Positions 15,901 to 24,498 are shown, counted from the first letter of the stretch. The stretch: DNA of 37,436 nt from a virus (IMGVR_UViG_3300032011_000043:1-37436), one strand, 5' to 3'. Translations and numbers: made by a program. Notes: a model not told the origin generated them from the letters alone.

Positions 15901-17040
15901 TCCTGAAGTTTTCTGTAATATTTCTACAAGATTGTTTAATTCATTTCTCCCTGCATTCAAACTATCTAGTAATAAAGCTTGAGATTCTTTAGGAATATCT
16001 TTAACTTTTAATTTGTTAATAAGATCCTCAACTTTTTTAGGATTAAGACCTGTTGATAAATCTCCATCCAAAAGAACCTCATTAAGATCTGACATGAACT
16101 TACCCTTTTGTGCCTTAATAGCTTTGTCATTTAATTCTTGGGCTACTGGAAATATACCGTCTACAACTTTTGTTATGTTTGCTACAAGCTGTTTTGCTCT
16201 ATAAGAATCTTTAGTTTTTAAACCTTGTTTTAACATTTCAGATTTAAAAACTTCGTCTGGTAAATTTCCTCTTGGACTAAAAGGTGCTCTGATATATTTG
16301 TCTATAAATCTTTCAAATTGTGAATTACTATAAGCTAATTCTTTTCCTCTTTTAGCTAATGATTTTGCTGTAGACCCTACACCAAAAGCAAAGGGTGTTA
16401 TAAATAAAGACTCAGTACCAAACTTAAATCTGTTCATTAGTTTTCTGGCAGCATCTTGTCTACCACTTAAACTCTCGTCTCTGTTTAACATTGTAGGTCC
16501 TTCAAACATGTCACCGAATGTACCTATTTCATCTGTGTCTACTACGAAACCTTCTCCTACAGCTCCTCCTGTAACAGCTAAACCAAATCTTTTATATTTA
16601 GATCTTTTATTTAAATCATTTACTTTTTGAAGAGCGTTCCTTAAATTTCCTTGATCAGGACTTTTTCCTTTTTTTCCAAATTGTAAATAAGCATTTTTTC
16701 TTTTAGCTCTTAATGCTCTAGTCGTCATTTTTCTAGCTGCTGCATTAGCTGCTTTAAAACCTATACCACCCGGAACAGCTATCTGCATCATAGCTTCTGT
16801 TAGTTTACCAATAGTTCTTTCTTCTGCTACTTCTTCAAAAGGATTTATTTTATCGAAAAATTCTTCAACGGATGCGGCTGTGTCTGAATCTGCTCCTAGG
16901 TCAATGAGTTCTGCTCCTAATGATACAATACCTTCTGGTATCTTTATAATACCTGAAGCTAGACCAGCACCAAAGGCTGTATACCAACTTGTTTCATTAT
17001 TCTTTTCAGCAGAATTTAAACTTCTATTATCTTCGGCCAT
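12901..17040 (-). CDS. Giant putative internal virion/ejection protein, 1379 aa
   Basis: The largest gene in the window, starting MAEDNRSLNSAEKNNETSWY after AGGAGAC. Residues near 23-45 (GAGLASGIIKIPEGIVSLGA) and several later stretches are hydrophobic/glycine-rich; most of the rest is alpha-helical and lysine-rich, with many Ala/Lys/Asn. Near the C-terminus are two KGGPV elements (GLLKGGPVSEADVIE and GFSKGGPVNSEPLIGG) and then a proline-rich tail. Size, helical character and place among virion genes match internal virion proteins that are ejected with DNA in podoviruses, such as T7 gp15/gp16. No transglycosylase or other enzyme motif was seen. The assignment is by context only. Confidence 0.62.
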   Translation of the reverse strand: MAEDNRSLNSAEKNNETSWYTAFGAGLASGIIKIPEGIVSLGAELIDLGADSDTAASVEEFFDKINPFEEVAEERTIGKLTEAMMQIAVPGGIGFKAANAAARKMTTRALRAKRKNAYLQFGKKGKSPDQGNLRNALQKVNDLNKRSKYKRFGLAVTGGAVGEGFVVDTDEIGTFGDMFEGPTMLNRDESLSGRQDAARKLMNRFKFGTESLFITPFAFGVGSTAKSLAKRGKELAYSNSQFERFIDKYIRAPFSPRGNLPDEVFKSEMLKQGLKTKDSYRAKQLVANITKVVDGIFPVAQELNDKAIKAQKGKFMSDLNEVLLDGDLSTGLNPKKVEDLINKLKVKDIPKESQALLLDSLNAGRNELNNLVEILQKTSGGAGKTAQEELKNLFEKRLGGYVGNTFKIFETKSNIFNLFRKYEPTEQSYKNAIKVFSAGGTRTPQESRQIVDQILTQAQNMKKPKPLPDFKYTAKSAETGKLQSVDIGLGADAKGSTAEKRALRELFGEVKDPRFTLFNGMTNLSALARTSAYLTEVKAKNASVQARGGRGFFWDSAEEAAEKVNSRTTGIEIVNMNEVLGEIDATKNLINPLSGTFTTREIAQGIKASNDVMGALQGFVRGDKKMGGAEAAASWFYRNLLLFPKGISQMAKTIFSIPTHLRNFFSAGAFSAANGLLFEGLTNPGLLKRAFQQGIDVSALLKAGPGSKIAQREYQDLLELGVTNSQVQLGDLISLLKDTNAGASIMGIDNVLGRWFSKFKKGGEFFQRKYMAEDDTFKITNFVVELDRIMRSAAKRAGQSLDEFKKGLKENVGPDGLKIRNEKLWALKKEAAEIVKNTVPNYAYVGEFVKTARLAPVGNFMSFPSEIIRTTTNIAEQGIKEMSHIPAPGVRVKGSNLGLTVTEILQDGTERVVKNNALTDGRFGTGFKRLMGMSTTLVGVPIAVTEGAKALYDVTEDEIDAMRRFVPDWSKNSTLVPIKDDEGDLRYIDFSHSNAYDLMARPFRTLMNNIQEGQEDGETLLKGFVNGTMEASGEIMNPFISESIWTEAMTDLFVRGGRTEEGRQLYTDQTSSGDKMAIQMMHLGNALAPSYKQFLRIGSAAFGTPDKTGQVLDIGPELAGFMGLRAIKIDPQRSMGFKIAQYQTGIRNARREFTGGIFGLLKGGPVSEADVIERYIASNRARFEVQKDMYKNLEAAQVLGETPSSLQKTFAERQVSSKNFNYLNQGRFEPYFPSKDILRKFREIAAGIDEEDPFAAASGEVRDLARGFKDLNLRDRFRGFSKGGPVNSEPLIGGIDAALPALVDIRNQLAQLDLDDEFGVDVSEYIPEETNIVTPPLPPQPQPVVDMAPRTQQKDPITNLTRTEEALLSPMEKVIAGRD

Positions 17041-17048
17041 TTAGTCTC

Positions 17049-17948
17049 CTAGATGCCTTCATCAAAAGTATCTAAAGGAGAGCCATATTTTTTTTTGCTC
17101 TCTATTTCTTCTCTTTTCTTTAAATTTTCTTCAGTACCTTTTAAAATTCTTTTTTGATAATCTGTTAAGTTTGAAAGATCAGGACCTTCCGTAATTGTTG
17201 TTTCTTCAATAATTTGTTCTGGGCCGTCGATTGGTTTTAAAATATATTCACCTTCAACAACAGCGACCTGCATAACTCTGTCATTAAATGGATCATAGTA
17301 AATTTTTCCTACGCCATTTTTCTTCCCTTGTTTTTTAGCAAATCTGTTGTCAGCTATTTGGTTCTTGGTTAATACACCACCTATATTTTTATATTCTTTA
17401 GATTTTCTAAAAACCCAATCTGCTTCGTTCTTAGCCGTAGTATAATTATTATAAATATTATCTGCTATTGAATCCTGTGCTCTAGCATCAATTAAATTAT
17501 CAATATTAGCCGCGCTCTCTTGTTTATATCTTCTGTCGTCAGCCGCTATTTGTTTATCTAACTGACTTCCTTTAAACGCTCTGTCCGCTTCAGCTGCAGC
17601 TCTTTTATTTTCTTGATTGATATCCATGATCTCTGCTTCCATACCAACTTGTCTCATTAGATTTTGATCTGCAGTTCTATTTTGAGCAAATTGTTTATAA
17701 GGATCTTGAGCCGCTAATGCAGCTGTTTGAAAAATATTTCCTTGTGGTGATCTAGATGCAATATCTAAACCAAAGTTAATTAAGAAATCATTAAAGTTTC
17801 TTCTTGGTGGGGCTGTACCCATAGCATCCATAATTCTTTGCTTGCTTGACTTACCTGTAGAAAAACCTTGTCTTTGTAATCCAGATGTGATTCCACCTTC
17901 AGCAGATCCACCTTTTCTAAACATAGGTCTTTTGTATAAGTTATTCAT
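17049..17948 (-). CDS. Putative internal virion protein, 299 aa
   Basis: Starts MNNLYKRPMFRKGGSAEGG with the glycine element seen in neighbouring proteins, then a polar, strongly alpha-helical middle (residues 90-190) rich in Asp, Lys, Gln and Ala, and a charged C-terminus (LKKREEIESKKKYGSPLDTF). ATG at 17948 overlaps the upstream stop as TAATG. No family with known function recognised. Genes in this position in podovirus-like marine phages encode internal or ejection proteins, so this is the likely role. Confidence 0.6.
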   Translation of the reverse strand: MNNLYKRPMFRKGGSAEGGITSGLQRQGFSTGKSSKQRIMDAMGTAPPRRNFNDFLINFGLDIASRSPQGNIFQTAALAAQDPYKQFAQNRTADQNLMRQVGMEAEIMDINQENKRAAAEADRAFKGSQLDKQIAADDRRYKQESAANIDNLIDARAQDSIADNIYNNYTTAKNEADWVFRKSKEYKNIGGVLTKNQIADNRFAKKQGKKNGVGKIYYDPFNDRVMQVAVVEGEYILKPIDGPEQIIEETTITEGPDLSNLTDYQKRILKGTEENLKKREEIESKKKYGSPLDTFDEGI

Positions 17949-18820
17949 TATGATCCTGTGTTTCTTCCTCTTAGATAATCACCGTAGTTTCCTAGTAATC
18001 CTCCACCAACTGACGCTATTCCTAGTGCAGTTTGCAACGGTGTTGGGTTAGGCATTACAGAAGATTGATATTGTCCTGGCATACCAGATGCTATTTGTGC
18101 AATTCCAGATCCAAGATAACCTAATCTCTCATATGGTTCGTAAGCTGATAATCTATTTGCTTCTCTTGTAGCATCTAGTTGAGCTTGAGCTTGTGCTTGT
18201 TGAGTCGCGCCCGCTGACCCTAAAGTACCAATGTCTCCTCTGTATAATGATGGAACTAAACCAGCTAATTGTTGTTGATTAGCTCCTAATTGCATTTGTT
18301 GACCAAAAGCTTGATTAGCTAATTGATTGGCTTGAGTAAAACCTTGTTGTTGTAATCCAGCTTGTAGTAAAGCTCTGTTTAAATCTGATTTATTTTGGTA
18401 TTGTGCTCTCATAACACCTTCTCTACCACCACTTAAATTTCCAGACATAGTAGCCATGTCAGCTATACTTTGTATTCCTCTAGAAGCTTGATCATCATAC
18501 TCTGATAATGTCGTATTAATAACATCTTGTTGATAAGGTGACATAAAAGGAGAGTAAGCTCCGGCTCCTGATAAACCTGCAGCTGAAGTATCATAAGCTC
18601 CTGCTTGAGTTATGTACGGAGTAAATGCGCCAATACCCTGACCTTGGGTTCCAGCCATAGTAGCCGCTTGTGTTTGTAATGTATCTTGACCAGCAACAGT
18701 TGGAGCAAACTTAGATGTGTCCAACGGCGTTGCCGTCATTCCTGTTAATTGTGTTCCAAAATCTTTTTGTAAATCTTCTACATATTGTGGTGGAAGTGTT
18801 TGTTGTTGTTGTATTGCCAT
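17948..18820 (-). CDS. Gln/Ala-rich putative internal virion protein, 290 aa
   Basis: Starts MAIQQQQTLPPQYVEDLQKD. The central part (residues 95-215) is very rich in glutamine and alanine, with long amphipathic stretches such as LLQAGLQQQGFTQANQLANQ, and a glycine-rich C-terminal segment (ALGIASVGGGLLGNYGDYLR). The composition resembles small podovirus ejection proteins such as P22 gp7 or T7 gp14, though no sequence match can be claimed. It is joined by TAATG overlaps to the 677-aa gene upstream and the 299-aa gene downstream, so the three are probably made in fixed proportion. Confidence 0.62.
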   Translation of the reverse strand: MAIQQQQTLPPQYVEDLQKDFGTQLTGMTATPLDTSKFAPTVAGQDTLQTQAATMAGTQGQGIGAFTPYITQAGAYDTSAAGLSGAGAYSPFMSPYQQDVINTTLSEYDDQASRGIQSIADMATMSGNLSGGREGVMRAQYQNKSDLNRALLQAGLQQQGFTQANQLANQAFGQQMQLGANQQQLAGLVPSLYRGDIGTLGSAGATQQAQAQAQLDATREANRLSAYEPYERLGYLGSGIAQIASGMPGQYQSSVMPNPTPLQTALGIASVGGGLLGNYGDYLRGRNTGS

Positions 18821-20853
18821 TATACTACCTCGCTTAATCTTTCCGAAACGTTAAACATTTCTTGAGCCCCTTGTTTACCTTTATTTTCCATATGACCCAT
18901 TAAATTTTCCATTCTTTGTGCCCCTAAATCTATATCTCCATTACCCATACCACGTACAGCGTCAGCTGTCATTACAAATTCGTTAACACTTAATCTAGCC
19001 GGAACGTCATCAGCTTTCTCTTTGGCCCCTAAATCTACAAAACCACCAGTGTTTCTATAATCTTTTTCTTTACCACCGAGGTCCATGATACCTCCGAAAG
19101 CTTTACCAATTCTTCCGCCTTGAGCATATCTTCCACCAATACCATATTTACCAGCGTACTCTTCATCATATACTGGCATTTCCATTTCCTCTGTCATTTG
19201 AGGAGAAGGTTTAAATCCAAATTTATCATAAAAATCTTTTTGTCTATTATTTCTTATATCTATTTTTTCTTCTAAAATTTCTTTTTGAGTATCTTTATCT
19301 AATTTATTGTACCATTCTGCTCCTGTGTCTAAATCTGTTCCTTTTCCACTTATAAATTCACCTAATTTGTATTTTGCAATTTGTAATGCTTTTCTGTAGT
19401 CTCCATCTTCGTCCATAAAAAGAGGATACACTTTTTTTAAAAGATCTGACCCTACACCAAACCTTTCTACAAGTTCATCTCTTTTACTAGGTGTGCCTTC
19501 AGAAAACCCTATTCTTCCGCCTTGAGCTGCCATAACTCCTTCCCTACCTTGTTTTTTACCTTTTGTAAAATATTCAATAAGTATTTCTTGTTCACTATCA
19601 TTTAATTTATCGTATGGTCTACCAAATAAATCTATGGACAGTTGATTTAGTTCACTAAATGTTGATGGCATAGATGCCATCTGACCTTGAGGAATGCCTT
19701 GATCTTGCATAAAGTCTGTAATACTTAAATCATCTTCTTGTACATCTAGAACAGGTCCAACTCCATTAGCGTAACCTATTCTTCCGCCTTCTGCTAAATT
19801 TTTATCTTCTTTTTTTCCTAAGAAAGGATACTTAATTCTAAGTGCTTCTAATGCTTCACCGCTTGGGTCTTTAAATGCTTCGATAACTTCTTTTCTAATT
19901 GATAATATACCGCTTGGAATTTCACCAGTCAGTCCAGGTCCTCTATCCACTTCTGTAAGTGACTCTTCTTCGGTACCCATACCTGCACCCATAGCCGCAG
20001 CTCCTCCTAAACCAATTATACCTAATACTGTTTTAGGATCTAATGCATACTTACTTATTTTTTTCATTGTGTTTGTTAATTGTAAACCTTCAGATGCCTT
20101 CTTAGCATTCTCAATGCCTACACCACTTTCGAATACATCTGCTCCTCCCTGCGCATATCTCTCATCTAGAGCACCTGTTTTAAGCTTTTCTATTATGCTA
20201 GCTTCAGGGTTTGCTATATTGTCAGCTGTTACTTCTGGTACTGTTGGTACTTTAGATTTAAATAAATCTTTTATACCACCCGTTCCTATAGGTTTACTAA
20301 ATGCATCTTTAGTAAATGGGTTTTGTAATTTTTGAAAATCTGCTCCTCCTAAATATCTAGCGCCTTGTCCTAACCCGTATGTCAACGCTCCAGACTTAAA
20401 TGCATCACTTATACTACCTGATTGATCAAAGGATCCTATGCCTGCCATCCCTGCGGCTAGAGCAGGGTTAAACGGTGCAACAAAAGGAGCTGCTACTGTA
20501 GCGACTTTAGATACTTCATTCGGTATAACTTTTCTTACAAAACTTTTAAGTGAACTTCCAAAACCATATTGTCTTCTTCCATCAACACCCATGATTCCGC
20601 CATAAGCAGCCATGGCTCTAGGTCCACGTGTTTGTGCTTGTTGTTCAATACTCATTCTATACCAATCTTCAAAAGATAGAACGTTAGATGGGTTGGCTTG
20701 TGCCACATATCTCTCATATTCAGCTCTTAATTGTCTCATTAAAAGAGCTTGTTCTTGTTGTTGAGGAGATTTAGGACCTTCATTGCCCCTATATTTAATA
20801 CTAGGTGCGTTAGTCTGTAATTCTTCTGAAATGTTGATATCTGTTATTGCCAT
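18820..20853 (-). CDS. 677-aa virion protein with GGRIG repeats and a VPAxLSxxEFV tail
   Basis: N-terminus MAITDINISEELQTN, a Gln-rich helix (30-75), then AAYGGIMGVDGRRQYGFGSS (82-100). The central domain includes a small hydrophobic glycine segment (277-292). Three GGRIG elements occur at residues 356-360, 445-449 and 579-583, each near AEGG, AAQGG or YAQGG. The end holds GGFVDLGAKEK then DDVPARLSVNEFVMTADAVR (615-634). The latter resembles the DxVPAxLxxGEFVvrxxAV motif seen at the ends of many tail tape-measure proteins. The protein is probably internal or tail-associated. Its role and the purpose of the motifs are unknown. Confidence 0.65.
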   Translation of the reverse strand: MAITDINISEELQTNAPSIKYRGNEGPKSPQQQEQALLMRQLRAEYERYVAQANPSNVLSFEDWYRMSIEQQAQTRGPRAMAAYGGIMGVDGRRQYGFGSSLKSFVRKVIPNEVSKVATVAAPFVAPFNPALAAGMAGIGSFDQSGSISDAFKSGALTYGLGQGARYLGGADFQKLQNPFTKDAFSKPIGTGGIKDLFKSKVPTVPEVTADNIANPEASIIEKLKTGALDERYAQGGADVFESGVGIENAKKASEGLQLTNTMKKISKYALDPKTVLGIIGLGGAAAMGAGMGTEEESLTEVDRGPGLTGEIPSGILSIRKEVIEAFKDPSGEALEALRIKYPFLGKKEDKNLAEGGRIGYANGVGPVLDVQEDDLSITDFMQDQGIPQGQMASMPSTFSELNQLSIDLFGRPYDKLNDSEQEILIEYFTKGKKQGREGVMAAQGGRIGFSEGTPSKRDELVERFGVGSDLLKKVYPLFMDEDGDYRKALQIAKYKLGEFISGKGTDLDTGAEWYNKLDKDTQKEILEEKIDIRNNRQKDFYDKFGFKPSPQMTEEMEMPVYDEEYAGKYGIGGRYAQGGRIGKAFGGIMDLGGKEKDYRNTGGFVDLGAKEKADDVPARLSVNEFVMTADAVRGMGNGDIDLGAQRMENLMGHMENKGKQGAQEMFNVSERLSEVV

Positions 20854-20883
20854 AATTTTGTCTTATTTTAAGGGTTTCCCACA

Positions 20884-21063
20884 TTACTTTGTTTTTGCAA
20901 ACAAATCAAGAGCTGGCATTATTACTTTCACATCTCTTCTAACGTCTTCTTCAGGAATATTAGCTGATTTTAAAGCTTGTTCATCCTTATAGATCTCCCC
21001 TGTTTTTTTGTTTGTTATAGTGGTTATTATCTCCTTTGGGAGCAATGTCTTTATTTCACTCAT
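20884..21063 (-). CDS. Small conserved phage protein, 59 aa
   Basis: ATG at 21063 shares its A with the stop of the 111-aa gene (TAATG). The product begins MSEIKTLLPKEIITTITNKK and ends VIMPALDLFAKTK. The segment ITTITNKKTGEIYKDEQALK is a pattern I recall from marine phage genomes between tail and internal-protein genes, without a function. Soluble and charged, with no membrane segment. The 30 nt after it, up to the next gene, shows nothing notable. Confidence 0.7.
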   Translation of the reverse strand: MSEIKTLLPKEIITTITNKKTGEIYKDEQALKSANIPEEDVRRDVKVIMPALDLFAKTK

Positions 21064-21398
21064 TATGTAGTTACCTCTTTCTTAATGTTTAAATAGCTAA
21101 CAGCTATATCAAATGAATCTGCGCTGCCGGCTTTAATTGTAAGGGTTTTTCCACCCTCTACTATTAACGGTTGGGTTAATAATTCTTTAGTTACATTAGC
21201 CGTTAAGGCTGCTGATTTAATAACTGTAATAGAGTTATTTGTAACAATAGGACTAGGAGTGCCAGCAGAAGTTACTAAAAGAGATTTAATAACATATGTT
21301 TCACTTACTAAAGGATTACCAGAACCAAAAGGATTTAGTTCTCCATTACTGGTATCATTATCTATTCCTACAAATTTATACTGGTTGACTACTGCCAT
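21063..21398 (-). CDS. Putative virion protein, 111 aa
   Basis: A beta-rich 111-residue protein, MAVVNQYKFVGIDNDTSNGE to IKKEVTT, with many Ser, Thr, Val and Ala and no cysteine. Composition matches small head or tail structural proteins. The ATG (21398) and the TAA (21063-21065) both sit in TAATG overlaps with neighbours, tying its translation to the 54-aa gene and the 59-aa gene. No function recognised. Confidence 0.6.
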   Translation of the reverse strand: MAVVNQYKFVGIDNDTSNGELNPFGSGNPLVSETYVIKSLLVTSAGTPSPIVTNNSITVIKSAALTANVTKELLTQPLIVEGGKTLTIKAGSADSFDIAVSYLNIKKEVTT

Positions 21399-21562
21399 TA
21401 ATCTAAAAAGAAACTTCTAGCTTCTATCTCCTGTTTTAATTCTTCTTGAAATGTTGTGTTTAATTTTTCTAACACAGCATCTAAATCTCTTATTAAAGAT
21501 TGAGCTGTATCTGGTTGATACTCATCACTAGCTCGAGTTAATGTTTGTACTATCTTTGCCAT
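21398..21562 (-). CDS. Small helical protein, 54 aa
   Basis: ATG at 21562 shares its A with the stop of the stabilisation-protein gene, and its TAA overlaps the next ATG (both TAATG). The protein, MAKIVQTLTRASDEYQPDTA to EEIEARSFFLD-like acidic end (QEIEARSFFLD), should be two short helices with heptad-like leucines (LIRDLDAVLEKLNTTF). Possibly a chaperone or a small virion component; no family recognised. Position and fit support that it is real. Confidence 0.68.
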   Translation of the reverse strand: MAKIVQTLTRASDEYQPDTAQSLIRDLDAVLEKLNTTFQEELKQEIEARSFFLD

Positions 21563-23787
21563 TATCTTCTTCCTCCAGCATGTATGTCTAATCTAAAGGT
21601 ACCTAACTTCCACGTTGTATCTACTGCGGTATTAGATATCTTTAATGCTATGGCTCTTCCTCGAGCACGTGTATCTACCTTTGTAGTTGTAGGTGTTAAA
21701 GTAAAAGGTCCTAAAGGTGAGCTTGCGGCTGAATCATTAGGATAATCTCGAACATCGAGTTGAGCAACCACATTATTTTGTTGGGATATAAAGTCAGGAA
21801 TAATTCTACTTATCCTCATTATAAATTCACCATCTCCTCTAAGATCCGCTAAAGTACTCGCAGCTCCTCTAATAACTTTTTGTGTAATATCATAATCTCC
21901 AGAACTAATATTTGCTGGAATAGCTGTCGTAGTCGCATTGTGGTTCGTGACTTGATTAACTCCAGTTTCATGTTCATAGTAAATGGTAGTTCCTTCGGTA
22001 TTACCAGTTACATCAAACGATGTATCAGTACTAGCATCATATGATGTACCATGAGGTAAACCAAAAACAGCGGAGTCTTCCCATGCGCTTCTTGGATATA
22101 AAGAATTTGCATTTGTAAACCAAATGGGTCTTTTTGATGTTGAATCAAGATAACTATATGTCACTGCTCTATTTACTACATTTGAATCAGACGCTGGATA
22201 AAACCAAGTTACTTCACCAAACAAGTTATTAATACCTGCATAAATTAATTGACCTGATGTTGTATTAATATCATCATAAACATAGTCTTCAACTAAACAG
22301 TCCATAGATTCTAATTTACCAGTGTATCTAAAGAAACCATTATCAGACATCCAGTAAGCAGCGCCATCTACTTCAACGGCTGCGTTCATACCAATCAATC
22401 CACAGTTCGTTCCTACTTGTTCAAACGCAAATGTAAAAGGCTGCCCAACAAAACGCATTGTGAATAAAGACGTATCAGTCCAAATGTACATCGCATTTCT
22501 ACCAAGAGTAGCTCCCATGATCCGTGATCCGGCGGCCAGTCTTTGTGTACCTGCGGTGTTGGTTGATGTTGGAATCCAAGTATTTATATCTTCTTGGTCT
22601 GAGAATCTTATATACATGTCGTCTTGAGTTGATTGAGTCCCAATTGTTGTTTCAGTACCAAATAAAACTAAGTGTCGATCAGGTGTTGAAACTAACATAT
22701 CTCGAGATGCAGTTGGTGCACCCGTAATAATAGTAGCTCTTGTTGCTGTGGCATTGGATGCATCAGCATTCCATTCAAAAACCTGACCATTATGAATTAA
22801 GGCTATAAGTTTACTACCTAGGTTATCTATTGACCATAGACCTGGATCAATCACTGTATCAGTGTTATTCGCTGTTGATCCCCATCCCGTCCAACCTGAA
22901 GTATTAGTTACCGTAGCTCCATTGCTGTGGGAAGCGTTTGAGGTACCTCTGACGTTTCGAGTAATTCCTGTTATTGTACTTCCTGAAACTCCTGTGTAAG
23001 ATATTTCTTCACTTCCTACTTGAATATAATTAGTACCCGAAGTTGGTAGACCGGTTACACTAGTTAAAGTAATCGTTGTCCCAGAACCTCCTGTTCCGTA
23101 GGCGTTCGCTGATAAAGATCCGTTTAAAGTTGTAGTCCAAGAACCTAAAACGGTACCACCAAAAAGAGATATACCATAACCATAAGCTCCCACTTGTTCT
23201 GCAGGACCAACATGATAATATTGATAATAAGTTATACCTCCCGAAGTCGTAGCTCCTGATCCACCTTCATTACCAGGCATGGTAATTGTAATAGTGGATG
23301 TATCAGGAACTGATGTGACCATAAATTTTTTGTCACAGAAATCCGAAGCTCCAAAATTAGAACCTGTAATGGCAGTAAATGTAGTTGTATCTCCAAATAA
23401 GATAATGTCTCCAGCTGTAAAGGTGTGAGGCGAACCAAATGTAATTGTTACAGTTGGATCTCCGTTAGTAGTACTAAAACAATTAGTAAGAGCAGTTCCT
23501 GATGGATTAACTAGAGGATGAATATCATAATAAACACCTCCAGAATATACATATAAAATTCTGTTAGTGCCTATAGCAGCATATTTTATTGAATCTGAGT
23601 TAACAAAATGATGTAATTTTCTACATACACCGGTTAGTTTGTCTTGTCCTAACTGACTCCAGCCACCAATTTTTTCTGGTGTACCATATCTAAAACGAAC
23701 GTTTTCTCCCCCAGTCCATTGAGATTCAGCTCCGGTAGATGTAACTTGTTTATTAAACCCTGGTAAAAAACCTAATTTTTGTAACAT
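21562..23787 (-). CDS. P22 gp10-like packaged-DNA stabilisation / tail protein, 741 aa
   Basis: Starts MLQKLGFLPGFNKQ, then GAESQWTGGENVRFRYG and TPEKIGGW. This N-terminal signature (GxNxxxTxxGA..W..G.N.RFR.GxPEKIGGW) is shared with P22 gp10-type stabilisation proteins, which close the portal and join the tail. The body is beta-rich with repeated propeller-like aromatic strands; residues 235-300 look like an inserted Ig-like domain (TSVTGLPTSGTNYIQVGSEE). The C-terminus ends DIHAGGRR. Its own promoter lies just upstream, with AGGGG as ribosome site. The family suggests short-tailed virions. Confidence 0.8.
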   Translation of the reverse strand: MLQKLGFLPGFNKQVTSTGAESQWTGGENVRFRYGTPEKIGGWSQLGQDKLTGVCRKLHHFVNSDSIKYAAIGTNRILYVYSGGVYYDIHPLVNPSGTALTNCFSTTNGDPTVTITFGSPHTFTAGDIILFGDTTTFTAITGSNFGASDFCDKKFMVTSVPDTSTITITMPGNEGGSGATTSGGITYYQYYHVGPAEQVGAYGYGISLFGGTVLGSWTTTLNGSLSANAYGTGGSGTTITLTSVTGLPTSGTNYIQVGSEEISYTGVSGSTITGITRNVRGTSNASHSNGATVTNTSGWTGWGSTANNTDTVIDPGLWSIDNLGSKLIALIHNGQVFEWNADASNATATRATIITGAPTASRDMLVSTPDRHLVLFGTETTIGTQSTQDDMYIRFSDQEDINTWIPTSTNTAGTQRLAAGSRIMGATLGRNAMYIWTDTSLFTMRFVGQPFTFAFEQVGTNCGLIGMNAAVEVDGAAYWMSDNGFFRYTGKLESMDCLVEDYVYDDINTTSGQLIYAGINNLFGEVTWFYPASDSNVVNRAVTYSYLDSTSKRPIWFTNANSLYPRSAWEDSAVFGLPHGTSYDASTDTSFDVTGNTEGTTIYYEHETGVNQVTNHNATTTAIPANISSGDYDITQKVIRGAASTLADLRGDGEFIMRISRIIPDFISQQNNVVAQLDVRDYPNDSAASSPLGPFTLTPTTTKVDTRARGRAIALKISNTAVDTTWKLGTFRLDIHAGGRR

Positions 23788-23795
23788 AATCCCCT

Positions 23796-23823
23796 ACTAT
23801 ATATCGTTTTATAGAAAACTCAA
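23796..23823 (-). promoter_or_regulatory. Promoter of the stabilisation-protein operon
   Basis: On the minus strand TTGAGT (23823-23818), 16 nt, TATAGT (23801-23796), then AGGGGATTATG at the gene start. The -10 region lies in AAAACGATATATAG (23810-23797), a 14-nt sequence found exactly again at 34641-34628 ahead of another virion gene. This supports a shared late-promoter element. Confidence 0.6.
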
Positions 23824-23850
23824 TCTAGATTTTTAGGTCTTAAATAAGGA

Positions 23851-24498
23851 TTATATCGTACGTGAGCCATCATCGTCTCCAATAGTTCCTTTAGGTAAAA
23901 TATTTAAAGCAAGAGAATGTCTATTTTGTTTTGTAAAATTAAAACCAATTTTATGTCTTAAAGTCGAAGGAAAAACTATTAAGTCTCCTTCTGTAACTCT
24001 TAAGACATATTGGTTTTGATTAAAATGTTTCCATTCTTTTGTAGGCACCGAAAAAAGACTAGGTAAACTTTTATCCAAGATTATAGACATTTCATCTTCG
24101 TAAGATCCATGAGGATAATAAACCGCACTATACCAATAATTACAATGTGTATGAAACTCCGAAACTGCATTAGGTTGACTCAGAGTTCCCCAACTGGTTT
24201 CTATAGTAAAATCTATATTATATTTAAAGTATTCTTGTATGGCTATTTTTATCTCTTTGTATAAAAGATCTTTTAAACTTTTAAATTCTCTAGTGTCTAA
24301 TACTTTTTTATTTTTTGATATGAGGTTTCCAGTAATAATTCTTTCTCTTTTATCAGAATTTAAAAGAGGGTCAGCAACAGTTACTCTATCCTTTTCTAAA
24401 TCTATCAAAGCTTGATGGTATTTTTTATGGTTGGTTTTTATATTAGTAAAATATAAACTTTCAGAAAAGATAGGTTGAATTATTCTATTACTCGTCAT
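23851..24498 (-). CDS. 2OG-Fe(II) oxygenase (PF13759-like), last gene of the sulfation cassette
   Basis: A 215-residue protein with SEFHTHCNYWYSAVYYPHGS (113-132). This is the HxHxxxxxSxVYY pattern of the phage 2OG-FeII_Oxy_5 group, giving H116 and H118 as iron-site candidates. The distal histidine H182 lies in FPSTLRHKIG, and R193 in NRHSLALNI as the 2-oxoglutarate contact. It would use Fe(II), oxygen and 2-oxoglutarate to hydroxylate an unknown target. It overlaps the preceding oxygenase gene by 11 nt. It ends about 60 nt before the stabilisation-protein start, a gap holding that gene's promoter. Confidence 0.85.
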   Translation of the reverse strand: MTSNRIIQPIFSESLYFTNIKTNHKKYHQALIDLEKDRVTVADPLLNSDKRERIITGNLISKNKKVLDTREFKSLKDLLYKEIKIAIQEYFKYNIDFTIETSWGTLSQPNAVSEFHTHCNYWYSAVYYPHGSYEDEMSIILDKSLPSLFSVPTKEWKHFNQNQYVLRVTEGDLIVFPSTLRHKIGFNFTKQNRHSLALNILPKGTIGDDDGSRTI

